A stretch of 64,000 nucleotides of DNA from DTKD01 sp050948905 (GTDB lineage Bacteria; Armatimonadota; UBA5829). The notes under the pieces were generated by a model. The model was not told where the DNA came from, made no database searches, and was given only the letters and a program-made list of their open reading frames with translations. The stretch spans positions 2,989,042 to 3,053,041 of the forward strand of contig JBMNES010000001.1 of assembly GCA_050948905.1 (NCBI GenBank), read 5' to 3'. The position numbers were made by a program, and so were the translations under genes. Of this stretch, positions 33,387 to 41,244 are shown in pieces. Numbering within the stretch: position 1 is the first letter of the stretch; the number at the start of each line of letters is the position of its first letter.

Positions 33387-34937
33387 CTATTTGGAGAGTT
33401 CCTCGCCGATGGCTACGCGCACTTTTACCCAGTCGTCGACGTTGCGGTTGAAGTTCATCGGGTCGGTGACGAGTTTGTCGACGAATTTCTCGGTGGCAGA
33501 ACGGCCGATCTTCTTCTCCAGCATCGTGAGGTATTCGTAATCCTGCAAACCCTCGCGCAGAAGCTCTAGGCGAATAGAGCTGACCGGGCCGTCGACTCCG
33601 ACCTTTTTGCCTGGGTAAAGCAGCGATCCATCGCCGTACATGTTCTTGTTTATCCCCTTAACCGTGGCCATATCCGTCCAGGGGTCTTCGGTGCCGTTCT
33701 TGCCTTCGTCCCACCAGGTCGTGTTCCAATAGAGAAGGCCCTGGCTGCGGTATTTCCAGCCCATCCACGGCAGAACGCGGTGGCTGGGGCCGTCGAGGTT
33801 CAAAAAGTAGTTCGGATACGGCGGGGCCGGGTCGCAGCATACATACCACCAGAACTCCTCGCCCTTCTCCAGCTTCGCAAAGAGTCGCTCTTTATTTTCA
33901 TTGAAATACCATATATTCGGACACCAGATATTTATCATACCATCGGCCAACTCGTGCAGGGTCTTGCCGCCCGTGTCGAAGCTGGGGTCTCTATAATATG
34001 GTATGGTGATGCGCAGTTTCGGGTCTATGGAATGGATTTTCTGGCAGACCTCGACAAGGCGCTTGTAGTGCGGCTCGGTGTAAGGCTCGTCCACTGGATA
34101 GAAATAGGCTTTATCGAGCAATCCACGACTGCGCAGAGAGTCTACGGATTTGCGCATCTCTTCAACATCGTCGCTGTAGGGAATCAAAAACCCGGTAATT
34201 CTTGGGTCCTTTATATATCGCTCGGCTTCTTTGGATGTTACCGCCGGAGGCAGCCAGTAGGCGGATATCCAGCGCTCCATCAGAAAGTTATAATATTTCG
34301 CATACAGCCTCTCCGATGCCGCCCCACCCTTCAAAACACCATGCTGACGCGGCAGCAGATTTCGGCTGATTCCGAACGCGGTTTTGTGGCTGGGGCCGAT
34401 GGGCATTGTGAAGTCCCAAACCTTAAGGCTGACCGGGATGCGTCTCTGCGCTGCATTGGACGGCTTGACCACCAACTCGCCGGAATAAATCCCCGGTCGG
34501 GCGTTTCGCGGTATGATAAGCGTTATCCAGATCGGCTGATTCGTATTGGCAGCCACATCGAAAGGGGTCGCCGGAGGCAGCGCATCCGGGACTATTTGTT
34601 TAAGATTAGGCAGGTCAATATATACTACCTTGCACAGCTCTATTTGAGTAATCGCACCAGCAGGACCGGTGAGCGCATCGAGGCTGACGTGCACGTCCTT
34701 TAACGGCTCACTTCCCGCCGAGATCACCACCTGGCCGGATTCACTCTCCCCCTTCGCCGAATAAAGCATCACCTTATCCGATGCGTTACCGGGTCTGGCC
34801 TGGTCTTGCAGAACCTTTGTCAGAGTGCTGACAGACCATAGTTGATATGAAGGCGCTTTGGCCAGGACACTTGTGGCGAGGCATACCACAGCGGCCAAAG
34901 TGATGAATACGATTACTTTTAACTTCTTGTTATTCAT
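33387..34937 (-). CDS. Secreted DUF4091 (glycoside-hydrolase-like) protein
   Basis: 516 residues. A signal peptide (VIVFITLAAVVCLATSVLAK) is followed by an N-terminal beta-sandwich (SGQVVISAGSEPLKDVHVSL; GIYSGELVVKPSNAAQRRIP) and a TIM-barrel-like part ending in the DUF4091 region: LLYWNTTWWDEGKNGTEDPW, DGSLLYPGKK, SSIRLELLREGLQDYEYLTM. The segment YFYPVDEPYTEPHYKRLVEV carries an acidic pair (DEP) at a position where related hydrolases have a catalytic acid. Such proteins are common in Planctomycetes and Armatimonadota and may act on polysaccharides; substrate unknown. ATG at 34937 after GGAGGAG. Confidence 0.88.
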   Translation of the reverse strand: MNNKKLKVIVFITLAAVVCLATSVLAKAPSYQLWSVSTLTKVLQDQARPGNASDKVMLYSAKGESESGQVVISAGSEPLKDVHVSLDALTGPAGAITQIELCKVVYIDLPNLKQIVPDALPPATPFDVAANTNQPIWITLIIPRNARPGIYSGELVVKPSNAAQRRIPVSLKVWDFTMPIGPSHKTAFGISRNLLPRQHGVLKGGAASERLYAKYYNFLMERWISAYWLPPAVTSKEAERYIKDPRITGFLIPYSDDVEEMRKSVDSLRSRGLLDKAYFYPVDEPYTEPHYKRLVEVCQKIHSIDPKLRITIPYYRDPSFDTGGKTLHELADGMINIWCPNIWYFNENKERLFAKLEKGEEFWWYVCCDPAPPYPNYFLNLDGPSHRVLPWMGWKYRSQGLLYWNTTWWDEGKNGTEDPWTDMATVKGINKNMYGDGSLLYPGKKVGVDGPVSSIRLELLREGLQDYEYLTMLEKKIGRSATEKFVDKLVTDPMNFNRNVDDWVKVRVAIGEELSK

Positions 34938-35130
34938 AGCTCCTCCGTCGCTGATCTAAGTGCTAATATTAGAATTGTACGATTGGGCATCCTTTACCTG
35001 CAAGCCGGTGCCTGGAATTTGGCAGACGAGGAAGGAGTTAACTCGAAAGCGCGGAAGAAGAAAATAAGAAAAGAATGAAACGACTTATGATTACCGGGGA
35101 GGCTTAAGACCTAAAAGCCGCCGATTGGTC

Positions 35131-35159
35131 TTGATACTCAATATTAGGTAGACTATAAT
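35131..35159 (+). promoter_or_regulatory. Promoter for the plus-strand small-protein genes
   Basis: TTGATA (35131-35136), a 17-base spacer and a perfect TATAAT (35154-35159) lie about 95 bases before the first plus-strand gene. The rest of 34938-35254 contains palindrome copy c and no gene. Confidence 0.75.
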
Positions 35160-35182
35160 GTAGACACGATAGCCGAATATTC

Positions 35183-35215
35183 CCTTGATTTGGAAAATGA
35201 GTTCGCCGAAACGAC
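35183..35215. repeat. Imperfect palindromic repeat, copy c
   Basis: Diverged copy (ccttgatttgg...cgccgaaacga), sharing attcccttgatttgg with copy d. It lies in the leader of the 35255 gene. Confidence 0.55.
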
Positions 35216-35254
35216 AAATCTCCTACAAAATTGGACAGAGGGGTACAAACTACA

Positions 35255-35605
35255 TTGACTGCAAAGAGGCTAACATATGCCGTCGGAGTGCTCTTTCTTG
35301 TATTCTGGCTCGCTTTGCTTAGTCTGGCGTCTATAAAGCAGAGTTATTTCATTAGGGACCACGAGTTGAGATTGGTAGTGCAGACAGGAATGACTTTGCC
35401 GGAGGCTTCGAAGGCTTGGGGAAAGCCTCCCAGCGGAATCTGGACAGCGAAATCCGCTGCCTCTGTAAACTACATCCCCAGGAGTTTTCGGGGGTTTCAG
35501 ACGGGCAGAATAGTGCGTTATAGCACCATCTGGCCGTCGTCTTGTTTATGGGTACACGTGGATGAAGAAGGGTTTGTGAGCAGGACATATTTCGTACGCT
35601 CGTGA
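35255..35605 (+). CDS. Small membrane-anchored protein of unknown function
   Basis: About 116 residues from a TTG at 35255, preceded by AGAGGGG; an alternative TTG at 35231 has no ribosome-binding site. One N-terminal membrane helix (TYAVGVLFLVFWLALLSLAS) precedes a short domain with MTLPEASKAWGKPPSGIWTA and LWVHVDEEGFVSRTYFVRS. The second part resembles, in layout, the domain of the 38519 gene: a helix, a GKP/GLP step and a final aromatic strand with a DEEG or NRG turn. Not otherwise recognised. Confidence 0.6.
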   Translation: MTAKRLTYAVGVLFLVFWLALLSLASIKQSYFIRDHELRLVVQTGMTLPEASKAWGKPPSGIWTAKSAASVNYIPRSFRGFQTGRIVRYSTIWPSSCLWVHVDEEGFVSRTYFVRS

Positions 35606-35610
35606 TATTC

Positions 35611-35644
35611 CCTTGATTTGGGAAAAGGGCTTCCGGAATAACGG
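35611..35644. repeat. Imperfect palindromic repeat, copy d
   Basis: Lies six bases after the stop codon of the 35255 gene. A second dispersed element (35657-35679, cgcgacttcgcgcaggatg type) follows directly. Confidence 0.65.
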
Positions 35645-35701
35645 AAATTGGAGGCAGGTCCCGCGACTTCGCGCAGGATGACCCATCTTGCGGAGGCAAT
35701 G

Positions 35702-36718
35702 ATGAAAAGACCAAATATAATCTTCCTGGTCTCGTGCCTGGTCATCGGCGCGGTGACTCTGGCTGTAGTAGGTGGTATCGTTCTGACAAACGTAGCCATG
35801 GGACTCAGGTCTCCAGAGGAAGGCAGAAGGTGGCCCAAGGATATCAAGGGATGCCTGCTGGAAATTGGCGGAGACGGCACGATAAGAGTCCATAGCTCGC
35901 GCGGGGTTAACTATCACACCCTCCCGCATTACGTCCACGATGGGTATTGGGCAGGTTTTTCGGAGCGTTTGGGTGCCGCGATTATGGTTGATCGGACGAG
36001 TGAGCGGTTGTACTCCGTCACGCTTGATGCCAACCAGCAAGTAGTTGCGCGCAGACTTCCACACGACTGGGTGTTTGATTGGGGTTGGAGCCTTACCGAC
36101 GAGATTCTCTACAAGATCGTAGGATCAGGGGATCAAGTGAGGCTCATACAACGCAATCTGCTGACGCGTAAGGAGGTCATACAGAACATACATTGGCTGC
36201 CAGAAGGCGTTCATTGCAAGAGTGAGTGGGAATCAGTTCCCTCAGTGTCTAAAGATGGTTCGATAACTTATGACGTGCATTCCCCTGATGGGGATAGTGT
36301 TATCTTGTACGCGAGGAAGCTTTCAGAGACGCCCCAGGTACTTGCATCTGGGGATAACCCGCATTGGATGCAACAGTCCACAACCATTGCGTATGCGCCA
36401 GAAGGAAACACAGCAAATGATATCAGTCTAGTCTACACAGACATACTTAGAGGCACTGAGAATAAAATCAGTTTATGGCGGGCTACAGGGCTGTGGAAAT
36501 TAACGAGCATAATGCCTTTTCCGCAAGATAGACCCTGGTTTATAACCAGAATAGACTCTGCCAGTCCGCACCATCTGATCTGCCAGGTACAAAGGTATAA
36601 GTATCCTGACAACTGGTTCTACGTTGTGGACTTAAAAGATGGCGGCGTTGTGCAGTTACCAGTGCAAACAGGAGATTGTCTTTGGTTTCCTGCCGATACC
36701 GCCCGAGACGGACGCTGA
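35702..36718 (+). CDS. Membrane-anchored beta-propeller-like protein
   Basis: 338 residues from the ATG at 35702, six bases after GGAGG (the ATG just before it is too close). One N-terminal membrane helix (IIFLVSCLVIGAVTLAVVGG) precedes an extracytoplasmic domain with repeated strands such as GCLLEIGGDGTIRVHSSRG, SVSKDGSITYDVHSPDGDSV and NPHWMQQSTTIAYAPEG, a TolB/WD-like pattern. No catalytic motif is visible. The C-terminus runs out of frame near 36700; the sequence immediately downstream in another frame (DADTVYIYKRGTAVV) could be its natural continuation, so a frameshift is possible. Confidence 0.65.
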   Translation: MKRPNIIFLVSCLVIGAVTLAVVGGIVLTNVAMGLRSPEEGRRWPKDIKGCLLEIGGDGTIRVHSSRGVNYHTLPHYVHDGYWAGFSERLGAAIMVDRTSERLYSVTLDANQQVVARRLPHDWVFDWGWSLTDEILYKIVGSGDQVRLIQRNLLTRKEVIQNIHWLPEGVHCKSEWESVPSVSKDGSITYDVHSPDGDSVILYARKLSETPQVLASGDNPHWMQQSTTIAYAPEGNTANDISLVYTDILRGTENKISLWRATGLWKLTSIMPFPQDRPWFITRIDSASPHHLICQVQRYKYPDNWFYVVDLKDGGVVQLPVQTGDCLWFPADTARDGR

Positions 36719-36755
36719 CACCGTGTACATCTACAAGAGAGGTACCGCTGTCGTT

Positions 36756-37265
36756 ATGAAATCCGACGTTCCATTTATCGGCACTCCTGTGGGCTATGCG
36801 GTGAATCTGTCAGTAATGATGGTGGCATGTGTCATCATATTAATTGGAGAACCAACATTCCGACCCGGATTGATCGAATGCATACTGGCGATAACATTCG
36901 ACGTGCCGTCTGGCATCGTGCTTGGCAAAGAGTGGATTCTGTTCTTGCGGAAGGCTACTGAAGCTGTGCCCTCAAAACTCTGGCTCAAGTGGGCCGCGCA
37001 CTTGGTGTATCCTGCGTCCCCACTGGGTCCGCAGACGAGATTCCACTTGCTACTCGTCATGGTGTGGATACTAGGAATGGCTGCCATATATGTCACTCTT
37101 GCACTGTTGCGCACCTCGTTGGAAACATTGCCTGAGCCGTGGACGCGGCTGGGAAGCATTACCTTGTGGGAGGATATGGCACGGACGTTCATACCGTACT
37201 TTCTAGCCTGGCAGGTAGTGTTAACGGTTATTGGATTGCGCTGGTACAATTCTCTTGAGGAGTGA
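36756..37265 (+). CDS. Multi-pass membrane protein of unknown function
   Basis: About 169 residues from the ATG at 36756; earlier in-frame starts (36639, GTG 36723) overlap or abut the previous gene. Four hydrophobic segments are visible: AVNLSVMMVACVIILIG, LIECILAITFDVPSGIVLG, LLLVMVWILGMAAIYVTLAL and YFLAWQVVLTVIGLRW. The N-terminal end could belong to the preceding gene if a frameshift exists. No family is recognised. Confidence 0.55.
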   Translation: MKSDVPFIGTPVGYAVNLSVMMVACVIILIGEPTFRPGLIECILAITFDVPSGIVLGKEWILFLRKATEAVPSKLWLKWAAHLVYPASPLGPQTRFHLLLVMVWILGMAAIYVTLALLRTSLETLPEPWTRLGSITLWEDMARTFIPYFLAWQVVLTVIGLRWYNSLEE

Positions 37266-37280
37266 CCGATAAGCGGCTTG

Positions 37281-37313
37281 CGTTGTTCCGGGGAAAGGTT
37301 CTCCGAATGAACA
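37281..37313. repeat. Imperfect palindromic repeat, copy e
   Basis: cgttgttccgggg...ctccgaatgaacag, sixteen bases after the stop codon of the preceding gene. Confidence 0.65.
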
Positions 37314-37334
37314 GAATATCGAGTGAGGTGGGAA

Positions 37335-37841
37335 ATGCCCCTGCTGGCAGTACACTATATACTTTTTCTCGATGGCTTGGGATTAATTCTATTGCCTGTG
37401 CCAAAGAAGCGCGAATATATAATTCTTCAAGGCATCGCACAACTAGCACTCGGCGTATCTGGTATCGTCTGTTTTGGAAAGGACCATCCTCTATGGTGGC
37501 TTGGAGCATTGTTTGCTGTCCTGATCGGACGCTACTTATTAATCCGTTATGTTGCCTCTGGTAAAGCAAATATGCGAAGTATGCGTCCGACAGCCGTTTA
37601 CTTTTTACCTGAAATGTATGCATACTTCTTAGCATCAATGCTGGTCTATTATCTTCACGTTGGCGAGAGATGTATGCTGCCCGAGTGGGGATTGATATCT
37701 TGGAACCTTGTGTTCGGCACGTCTGTAGTATTGCTGTGGACAATGGGAGGTATAGGCTTTATGGCCAGGGGCTTGAGCCGGCCATTAACATATGCACTGC
37801 GGATAATGGTTCTCGCAGGCATTGTGGCATTCTTCGGTTGA
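37335..37841 (+). CDS. Small multi-pass membrane protein
   Basis: 168 residues from the ATG at 37335, placed after GAGGTGGGAA. About five hydrophobic segments (AVHYILFLDGLGLILLPV, IILQGIAQLALGVSGIVC, LWWLGALFAVLIGRYLLIR, LASMLVYYLH, LVFGTSVVLLWTMGGIGFMA). No known motif. It is flanked on both sides by palindromic repeat copies e and f. Confidence 0.65.
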   Translation: MPLLAVHYILFLDGLGLILLPVPKKREYIILQGIAQLALGVSGIVCFGKDHPLWWLGALFAVLIGRYLLIRYVASGKANMRSMRPTAVYFLPEMYAYFLASMLVYYLHVGERCMLPEWGLISWNLVFGTSVVLLWTMGGIGFMARGLSRPLTYALRIMVLAGIVAFFG

Positions 37842-37848
37842 GTTCCTT

Positions 37849-37881
37849 CCGTAGTTCCGGGGAAAAGGTTTCCCTAAACGG
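37849..37881. repeat. Imperfect palindromic repeat, copy f
   Basis: ccgtagttccggggaaaagg...ccctaaacgg, eight bases after the stop codon of the preceding gene. Confidence 0.65.
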
Positions 37882-37985
37882 CCCTGCGCACTAATGCCAT
37901 CTGGAAATGGAACGAGATGTGAAGTAGAAGAACAATGAACACGGAACTACACTAGCCTGAAGCCGAGGCTATTGCTGGAGGTCAT

Positions 37986-38441
37986 ATGGTACCAAGCAAG
38001 AAACGCGCGCCAGGATATCTTTTTGAAGTGCTCCTGTTCACAACTATACCGATCGTACTCGAGGCTCAATCTGCAAGTACAGGTTATTTGATAGCAGCGG
38101 GCCTAACAACCATCGGATACGGTATCCTTGGTTGGCACTTGCAGCCACTATTGTTGCGACAATCACACGGTTTGATTATGATGTGGCTGGTTCCGCCGGG
38201 ATTGATGGCTGTGGGTGGCCTCCTTGCATCAAGTATACTGGCCTTAGGCCCTGCCCTTGTGTATGTCACTGTTACGTGCGCAAGGGGCCAGAACGTCTCG
38301 GTGCGTGATTTGGTTCCTTCGACAAGAAATGAATATATCTTGTTGACCCTCACCATAGCGCTGGTGGCTTTGATCCTTATATCGATCGTCTATTGTTCTG
38401 TTATCTGTCAGTGGATTGTTTTGCGTCTGATGCAGCGGTAG
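37986..38441 (+). CDS. Small multi-pass membrane protein
   Basis: 151 residues, ATG at 37986 eight bases after GGAGGT. Four hydrophobic segments (LFEVLLFTTIPIVLEA, YLIAAGLTTIGYGILGW, MMWLVPPGLMAVGGLLASSI, ILLTLTIALVALILISIVYC). No known motif. Ends 24 bases before palindrome copy g. Confidence 0.65.
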   Translation: MVPSKKRAPGYLFEVLLFTTIPIVLEAQSASTGYLIAAGLTTIGYGILGWHLQPLLLRQSHGLIMMWLVPPGLMAVGGLLASSILALGPALVYVTVTCARGQNVSVRDLVPSTRNEYILLTLTIALVALILISIVYCSVICQWIVLRLMQR

Positions 38442-38465
38442 ATAGCCTGCTTTGATGAGAACTTC

Positions 38466-38498
38466 CGTTGGTTCGGGGAAAGGGTTTCCTGATACAAC
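38466..38498. repeat. Imperfect palindromic repeat, copy g (reference copy)
   Basis: Best-preserved member: cgttggttcgggg, an aaaggg centre, and tttcctgatacaac. The family consensus is a stem of the type GTTGnTTCGGG with CCCGAAnCAAC around an AAAGGGTTT centre. Eight copies are seen, all between 32.1 and 40.7 kb and nearly all between genes. No transposase or integrase is near. Confidence 0.7.
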
Positions 38499-38518
38499 AA
38501 AAAAGAGGCAAAGAGGCC

Positions 38519-38920
38519 ATGGAAAGATGTAACAAAACTTGTCGCGGACTGGCCGTTTTACTCGCTGTGTTCATTGCTGTCGGGGCAACTATTGCTATAG
38601 GGCATTCGAATCGTCAGAGACTTGTTAGGCAACTTATAGGACAGGACGAGCAGTTCGTTGTGCGACGGTTAGGGTTGCCATTCCTGCGGTACGACAACCC
38701 AGAGGACTTCAACCGTTTGCAGACAGTAATGAGAGATGAAGGAATGCCTTTGTATCGAGATGTAGTGCCTGCAAAGGGCCAGGTCTGGTTGTACAAGTCA
38801 ACTTCTACGCGCTGTCTTACCATATATTTCAATCGCGGAGTGGTAGAGAGGGTATTCACCACTCACTGGCCAACTCTCCCTGATAAACAGCCGAATGTCC
38901 GGGACTCAGAGCCTCGATAA
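38519..38920 (+). CDS. Small membrane-anchored protein of unknown function
   Basis: 133 residues from the ATG at 38519, after AAAGAGG. One N-terminal membrane helix (LAVLLAVFIAVGATIAIG) precedes a domain with RQLIGQDEQFVVRRLGLPFL, KGQVWLYKSTSTRCLTIYFN and RGVVERVFTTHWP. The motif order (weak helix, GLP, strand, final strand with turn) is similar to SmpA/BamE-like or KWG-type small lipoprotein folds but there is no lipobox; this is only a resemblance. Confidence 0.6.
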   Translation: MERCNKTCRGLAVLLAVFIAVGATIAIGHSNRQRLVRQLIGQDEQFVVRRLGLPFLRYDNPEDFNRLQTVMRDEGMPLYRDVVPAKGQVWLYKSTSTRCLTIYFNRGVVERVFTTHWPTLPDKQPNVRDSEPR

Positions 38921-39000
38921 TGGACCGGATTTCGTTCCGTTGCTTGCTTCGGTTGCACGACGCCGAAGCTGTGACCGAAGGTCACACTACTAGCTAGAAT

Positions 39001-39020
39001 GATTCGGAGATCGCCGCCTA
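39001..39020. repeat. Short repeat shared with 33291-33310
   Basis: gattcggagatcgcc.cctat, 19 of 20 bases identical to the loop and arm of the hairpin at 33285-33308. It lies in the 165-base gap before the 39086 gene. Confidence 0.6.
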
Positions 39021-39085
39021 TCGTAGATGCCGCATTTAGTATACTTATTCGAGCCCATAGGGCTCGACTGCGGTAGAGGATCACG

Positions 39086-39541
39086 ATGAACATAGGGCCA
39101 AGTATATTGGGAATATCCGCTGGTGAAATCTTGCTTCCGGCGTGGCTTCTGTTGAGCCTGTTCTTACAGACTGTTCTTAAGCGGAGCGGATTCGTGCGAC
39201 TTGTCCGCAATACAAGCATTGGGATATCCGCGTACATCATCCTCTGGCTCGGCTTGTTCTTGTCCTCCAGGGGCGGAGACGGACTGGCGACAACTGCCGG
39301 CGCTGCTCTGTTGATTACCGGCCATGCTGTACTGTTCGGATGGGCAGTGTCTCCGGATGGGTGTCGATTCCTATATGCGCCGTTGGGAATACTGTCGAGA
39401 TACTGGCCATCTTCTCTAATTATGTCCGGCGCGGCCTCAGAGAAGCAAGTGCTCTGGGATAGATCATCGTGGATCGTAGCCGGGGTTGTTGTCGCTTTGG
39501 ATATAGCCATAATACTCAGCATTCGAATGATTCCAATCTAA
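39086..39541 (+). CDS. Small multi-pass membrane protein
   Basis: 151 residues, ATG at 39086 after GAGGATCACG. Four hydrophobic segments (ILLPAWLLLSLFLQTVL, IGISAYIILWLGLFLS, TTAGAALLITGHAVLFGWAV, WIVAGVVVALDIAIILSIRM). No family recognised. The next gene begins 42 bases later, with no palindrome between them. Confidence 0.65.
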   Translation: MNIGPSILGISAGEILLPAWLLLSLFLQTVLKRSGFVRLVRNTSIGISAYIILWLGLFLSSRGGDGLATTAGAALLITGHAVLFGWAVSPDGCRFLYAPLGILSRYWPSSLIMSGAASEKQVLWDRSSWIVAGVVVALDIAIILSIRMIPI

Positions 39542-39582
39542 CTAAATCTATAATTATATTGCTGTCTGGTGAGGCGAAACCA

Positions 39583-39927
39583 ATGAATTATGTCAAGATG
39601 ATGATGCTAATACTCGGCGGTGCTGTGGTACTTGGAATAGCTGATTATGTCGCTCCACAGACTGCCGCGGCGCCACAAGATATCCAATGGCTTATGATGT
39701 TTCACGAAGTCATCTTTGTTGGAGCGTTCGGCGTAGCTGCCGGGAGACTATTGACCAGCAAATGGTGGTTTCTAGTAGCTATTAGCCCAGTGCTTTATTA
39801 TGGGCATTTATGCATTTTAATGCAGACCCCTATGTTTCTGTGGTTGGATTCTCGAATGATATTATCTATCATATCTGTGATGACGGCAGCTTATGTTGGT
39901 GCAGCTACAAAAATCAAAAACACTTAA
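39583..39927 (+). CDS. Small multi-pass membrane protein
   Basis: 114 residues from the ATG at 39583, after GGTGAGGCG. Four hydrophobic segments (MMMLILGGAVVLGIADYV, FHEVIFVGAFGVAAGRLL, WWFLVAISPVLYYGHLCILM, ILSIISVMTAAYVGAA). No known motif. A half copy of the palindrome (ttccgaaacaac) lies at 40008-40020, downstream. Confidence 0.6.
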   Translation: MNYVKMMMLILGGAVVLGIADYVAPQTAAAPQDIQWLMMFHEVIFVGAFGVAAGRLLTSKWWFLVAISPVLYYGHLCILMQTPMFLWLDSRMILSIISVMTAAYVGAATKIKNT

Positions 39928-40044
39928 GATCTCGACGGACAATTTGAAATACGGCAATGAACTGCCAGCCGACTTAATCGAGTCACTCTGAACCTGCTGT
40001 GACGGCTTTTCCGAAACAACAGTAACTTGCGATCAACTTGAGCA

Positions 40045-40479
40045 TCATCGCCCGACGGCAAGTAATAACACACCGCCAGCGACCATCGCGATTCCAAGCC
40101 ATTCGCGAGGCAGAGGGCGTTCGCCAAGAAACGCAAAAGCGAAAACCGCAACGAGTATCACGCTTAGTTTGTCTACTGGTGCAACCTTAGAGGCACTGCC
40201 GGCTTGCAGAGCACGGAAGTAGCAAACCCAGGAAGCGCCGGTGGCCAAACCCGAAAGACCGAGAAACAGCCAGGTCTTTGATGGCAGAGCAAAAGGGTTG
40301 CTCCACTTCCCGGCAAACCAGATGAAGCCGGAGAGCACAACCATAATGATTGCCGTTCGAACTAGCGTTGCCAGGTCTGAGTCGACCCCTTTTATGCCGA
40401 TTTTGGCAAAAACAGCAGTGAGCGCCGCGAAGATAGCGGAGAGCACAGCGAAATAGAACCAGCCAATTGACGGACTCAC
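40045..40479 (-). CDS. Single-domain EamA/DMT-family transporter
   Basis: 144 residues from a GTG at 40479 placed after AAGGGGAGAATC; an upstream in-frame ATG at 40611 adds a hydrophilic stretch unlike the family. Five hydrophobic helices of one EamA domain are present (WFYFAVLSAIFAALTAVFAK, TAIIMVVLSGFIWFAG, TWLFLGLSGLATGASWVCYF, LSVILVAVFAFAFLGERPL, WLGIAMVAGGVLLLAVG). The motif ALQAGSASKVAPVDKLSVIL and GERP are typical of the small, about 140-residue EamA proteins, which must dimerise. Substrate unknown. Confidence 0.88.
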   Translation of the reverse strand: MSPSIGWFYFAVLSAIFAALTAVFAKIGIKGVDSDLATLVRTAIIMVVLSGFIWFAGKWSNPFALPSKTWLFLGLSGLATGASWVCYFRALQAGSASKVAPVDKLSVILVAVFAFAFLGERPLPREWLGIAMVAGGVLLLAVGR

Positions 40480-40615
40480 GATTCTCCCCTTACCGCAAGA
40501 TTTCCTGCTAACCAGCGCTGGATAGTCATATGCTAAAGTATACCACTGCGGCTCAGCTACTGCGAACCAGGACACACTACCGCACCACGTGAGCTCTGTG
40601 CATGCGATCACGTGC

Positions 40616-40647
40616 GAATATTCGGGAACGGGGTTTCGCGATGCAAC
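40616..40647. repeat. Imperfect palindromic repeat, copy h
   Basis: gaatattcgggaacg...cgcgatgcaac, the most distal copy seen, in the gap between the EamA gene and the TIGR02391 gene. Confidence 0.55.
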
Positions 40648-40745
40648 AAAAGCGTCGATATGTGTCCGTGCCGAACATTCTTCTCACCCACAGAATCCAA
40701 CGACGCCTGTTTCAGCGGAAATCGGACGGTTAGTCATACTGGCAC

Positions 40746-41243
40746 TTACGGCTTACCAGCCATTTTTGCTTTGCGCATTAGGTGGTTGGCCAAAGCAGTC
40801 ATTTCAAGAGCGACATCAGGCGGGTCTTCAAGCTTATGTTCGTGCGCTCTTGGATTGCGTATGCCAGCCATGCACCCAGCGAATATCTGCATATATCCGC
40901 GTTGTTCGGCTTGCTGGCTTTGCTTACTCAAGTTACTCAAGCCGTTGATCTTCAGCTTGGGTTTTTTCTCGTCGAACACGCTTTGCATCAGTAAACTTCC
41001 ATCCCCGTCCGACTTCGTTTTGTCCTTAATAAAGTTGTTCAGACACTTGAACGCCTCCAATACAGCGTGAGCGTAATAGCCATCTATGAAGAGCTGACGG
41101 CAGCATTCGACCAACTCAGGTTCGGTAACCATCTGGTCGAACAGCTCTTTATGTTCCAGTTCATGTTTTTTGCTCGGCGCTGGACAAATCATTTGAATGC
41201 GCTTTGCCACGTGCAGAATCCGCTTTGCTTCGGATGCTTTCAT
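40746..41243 (-). CDS. TIGR02391-family (Ymh-like) protein
   Basis: 165 residues from the ATG at 41243, five bases after AGGGG; a start at 41258 is possible. The family core is clear: CRQLFIDGYYAHAVLEAFKC, DGDGSLLMQSVFDEKKPKLK, and the diagnostic end FAGCMAGIRNPRAHEHKLED with the Arg-Asn-Pro/His element, then DPPDVALEMTALANHLMRK. The alpha-helical family is widespread in mobile and defence regions; the RNPxxH element is reminiscent of HEPN-type nucleases, which is an inference. It follows the winged-helix gene directly. Confidence 0.8.
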   Translation of the reverse strand: MKASEAKRILHVAKRIQMICPAPSKKHELEHKELFDQMVTEPELVECCRQLFIDGYYAHAVLEAFKCLNNFIKDKTKSDGDGSLLMQSVFDEKKPKLKINGLSNLSKQSQQAEQRGYMQIFAGCMAGIRNPRAHEHKLEDPPDVALEMTALANHLMRKAKMAGKP

Positions 41244-41244
41244 T

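Noticed and set aside
35131..40647. Integron gene-cassette array
   Set aside because: The palindromes are about 33 bases with GTTG...CAAC polarity, unlike attC sites, and there is no integron integrase in the window.
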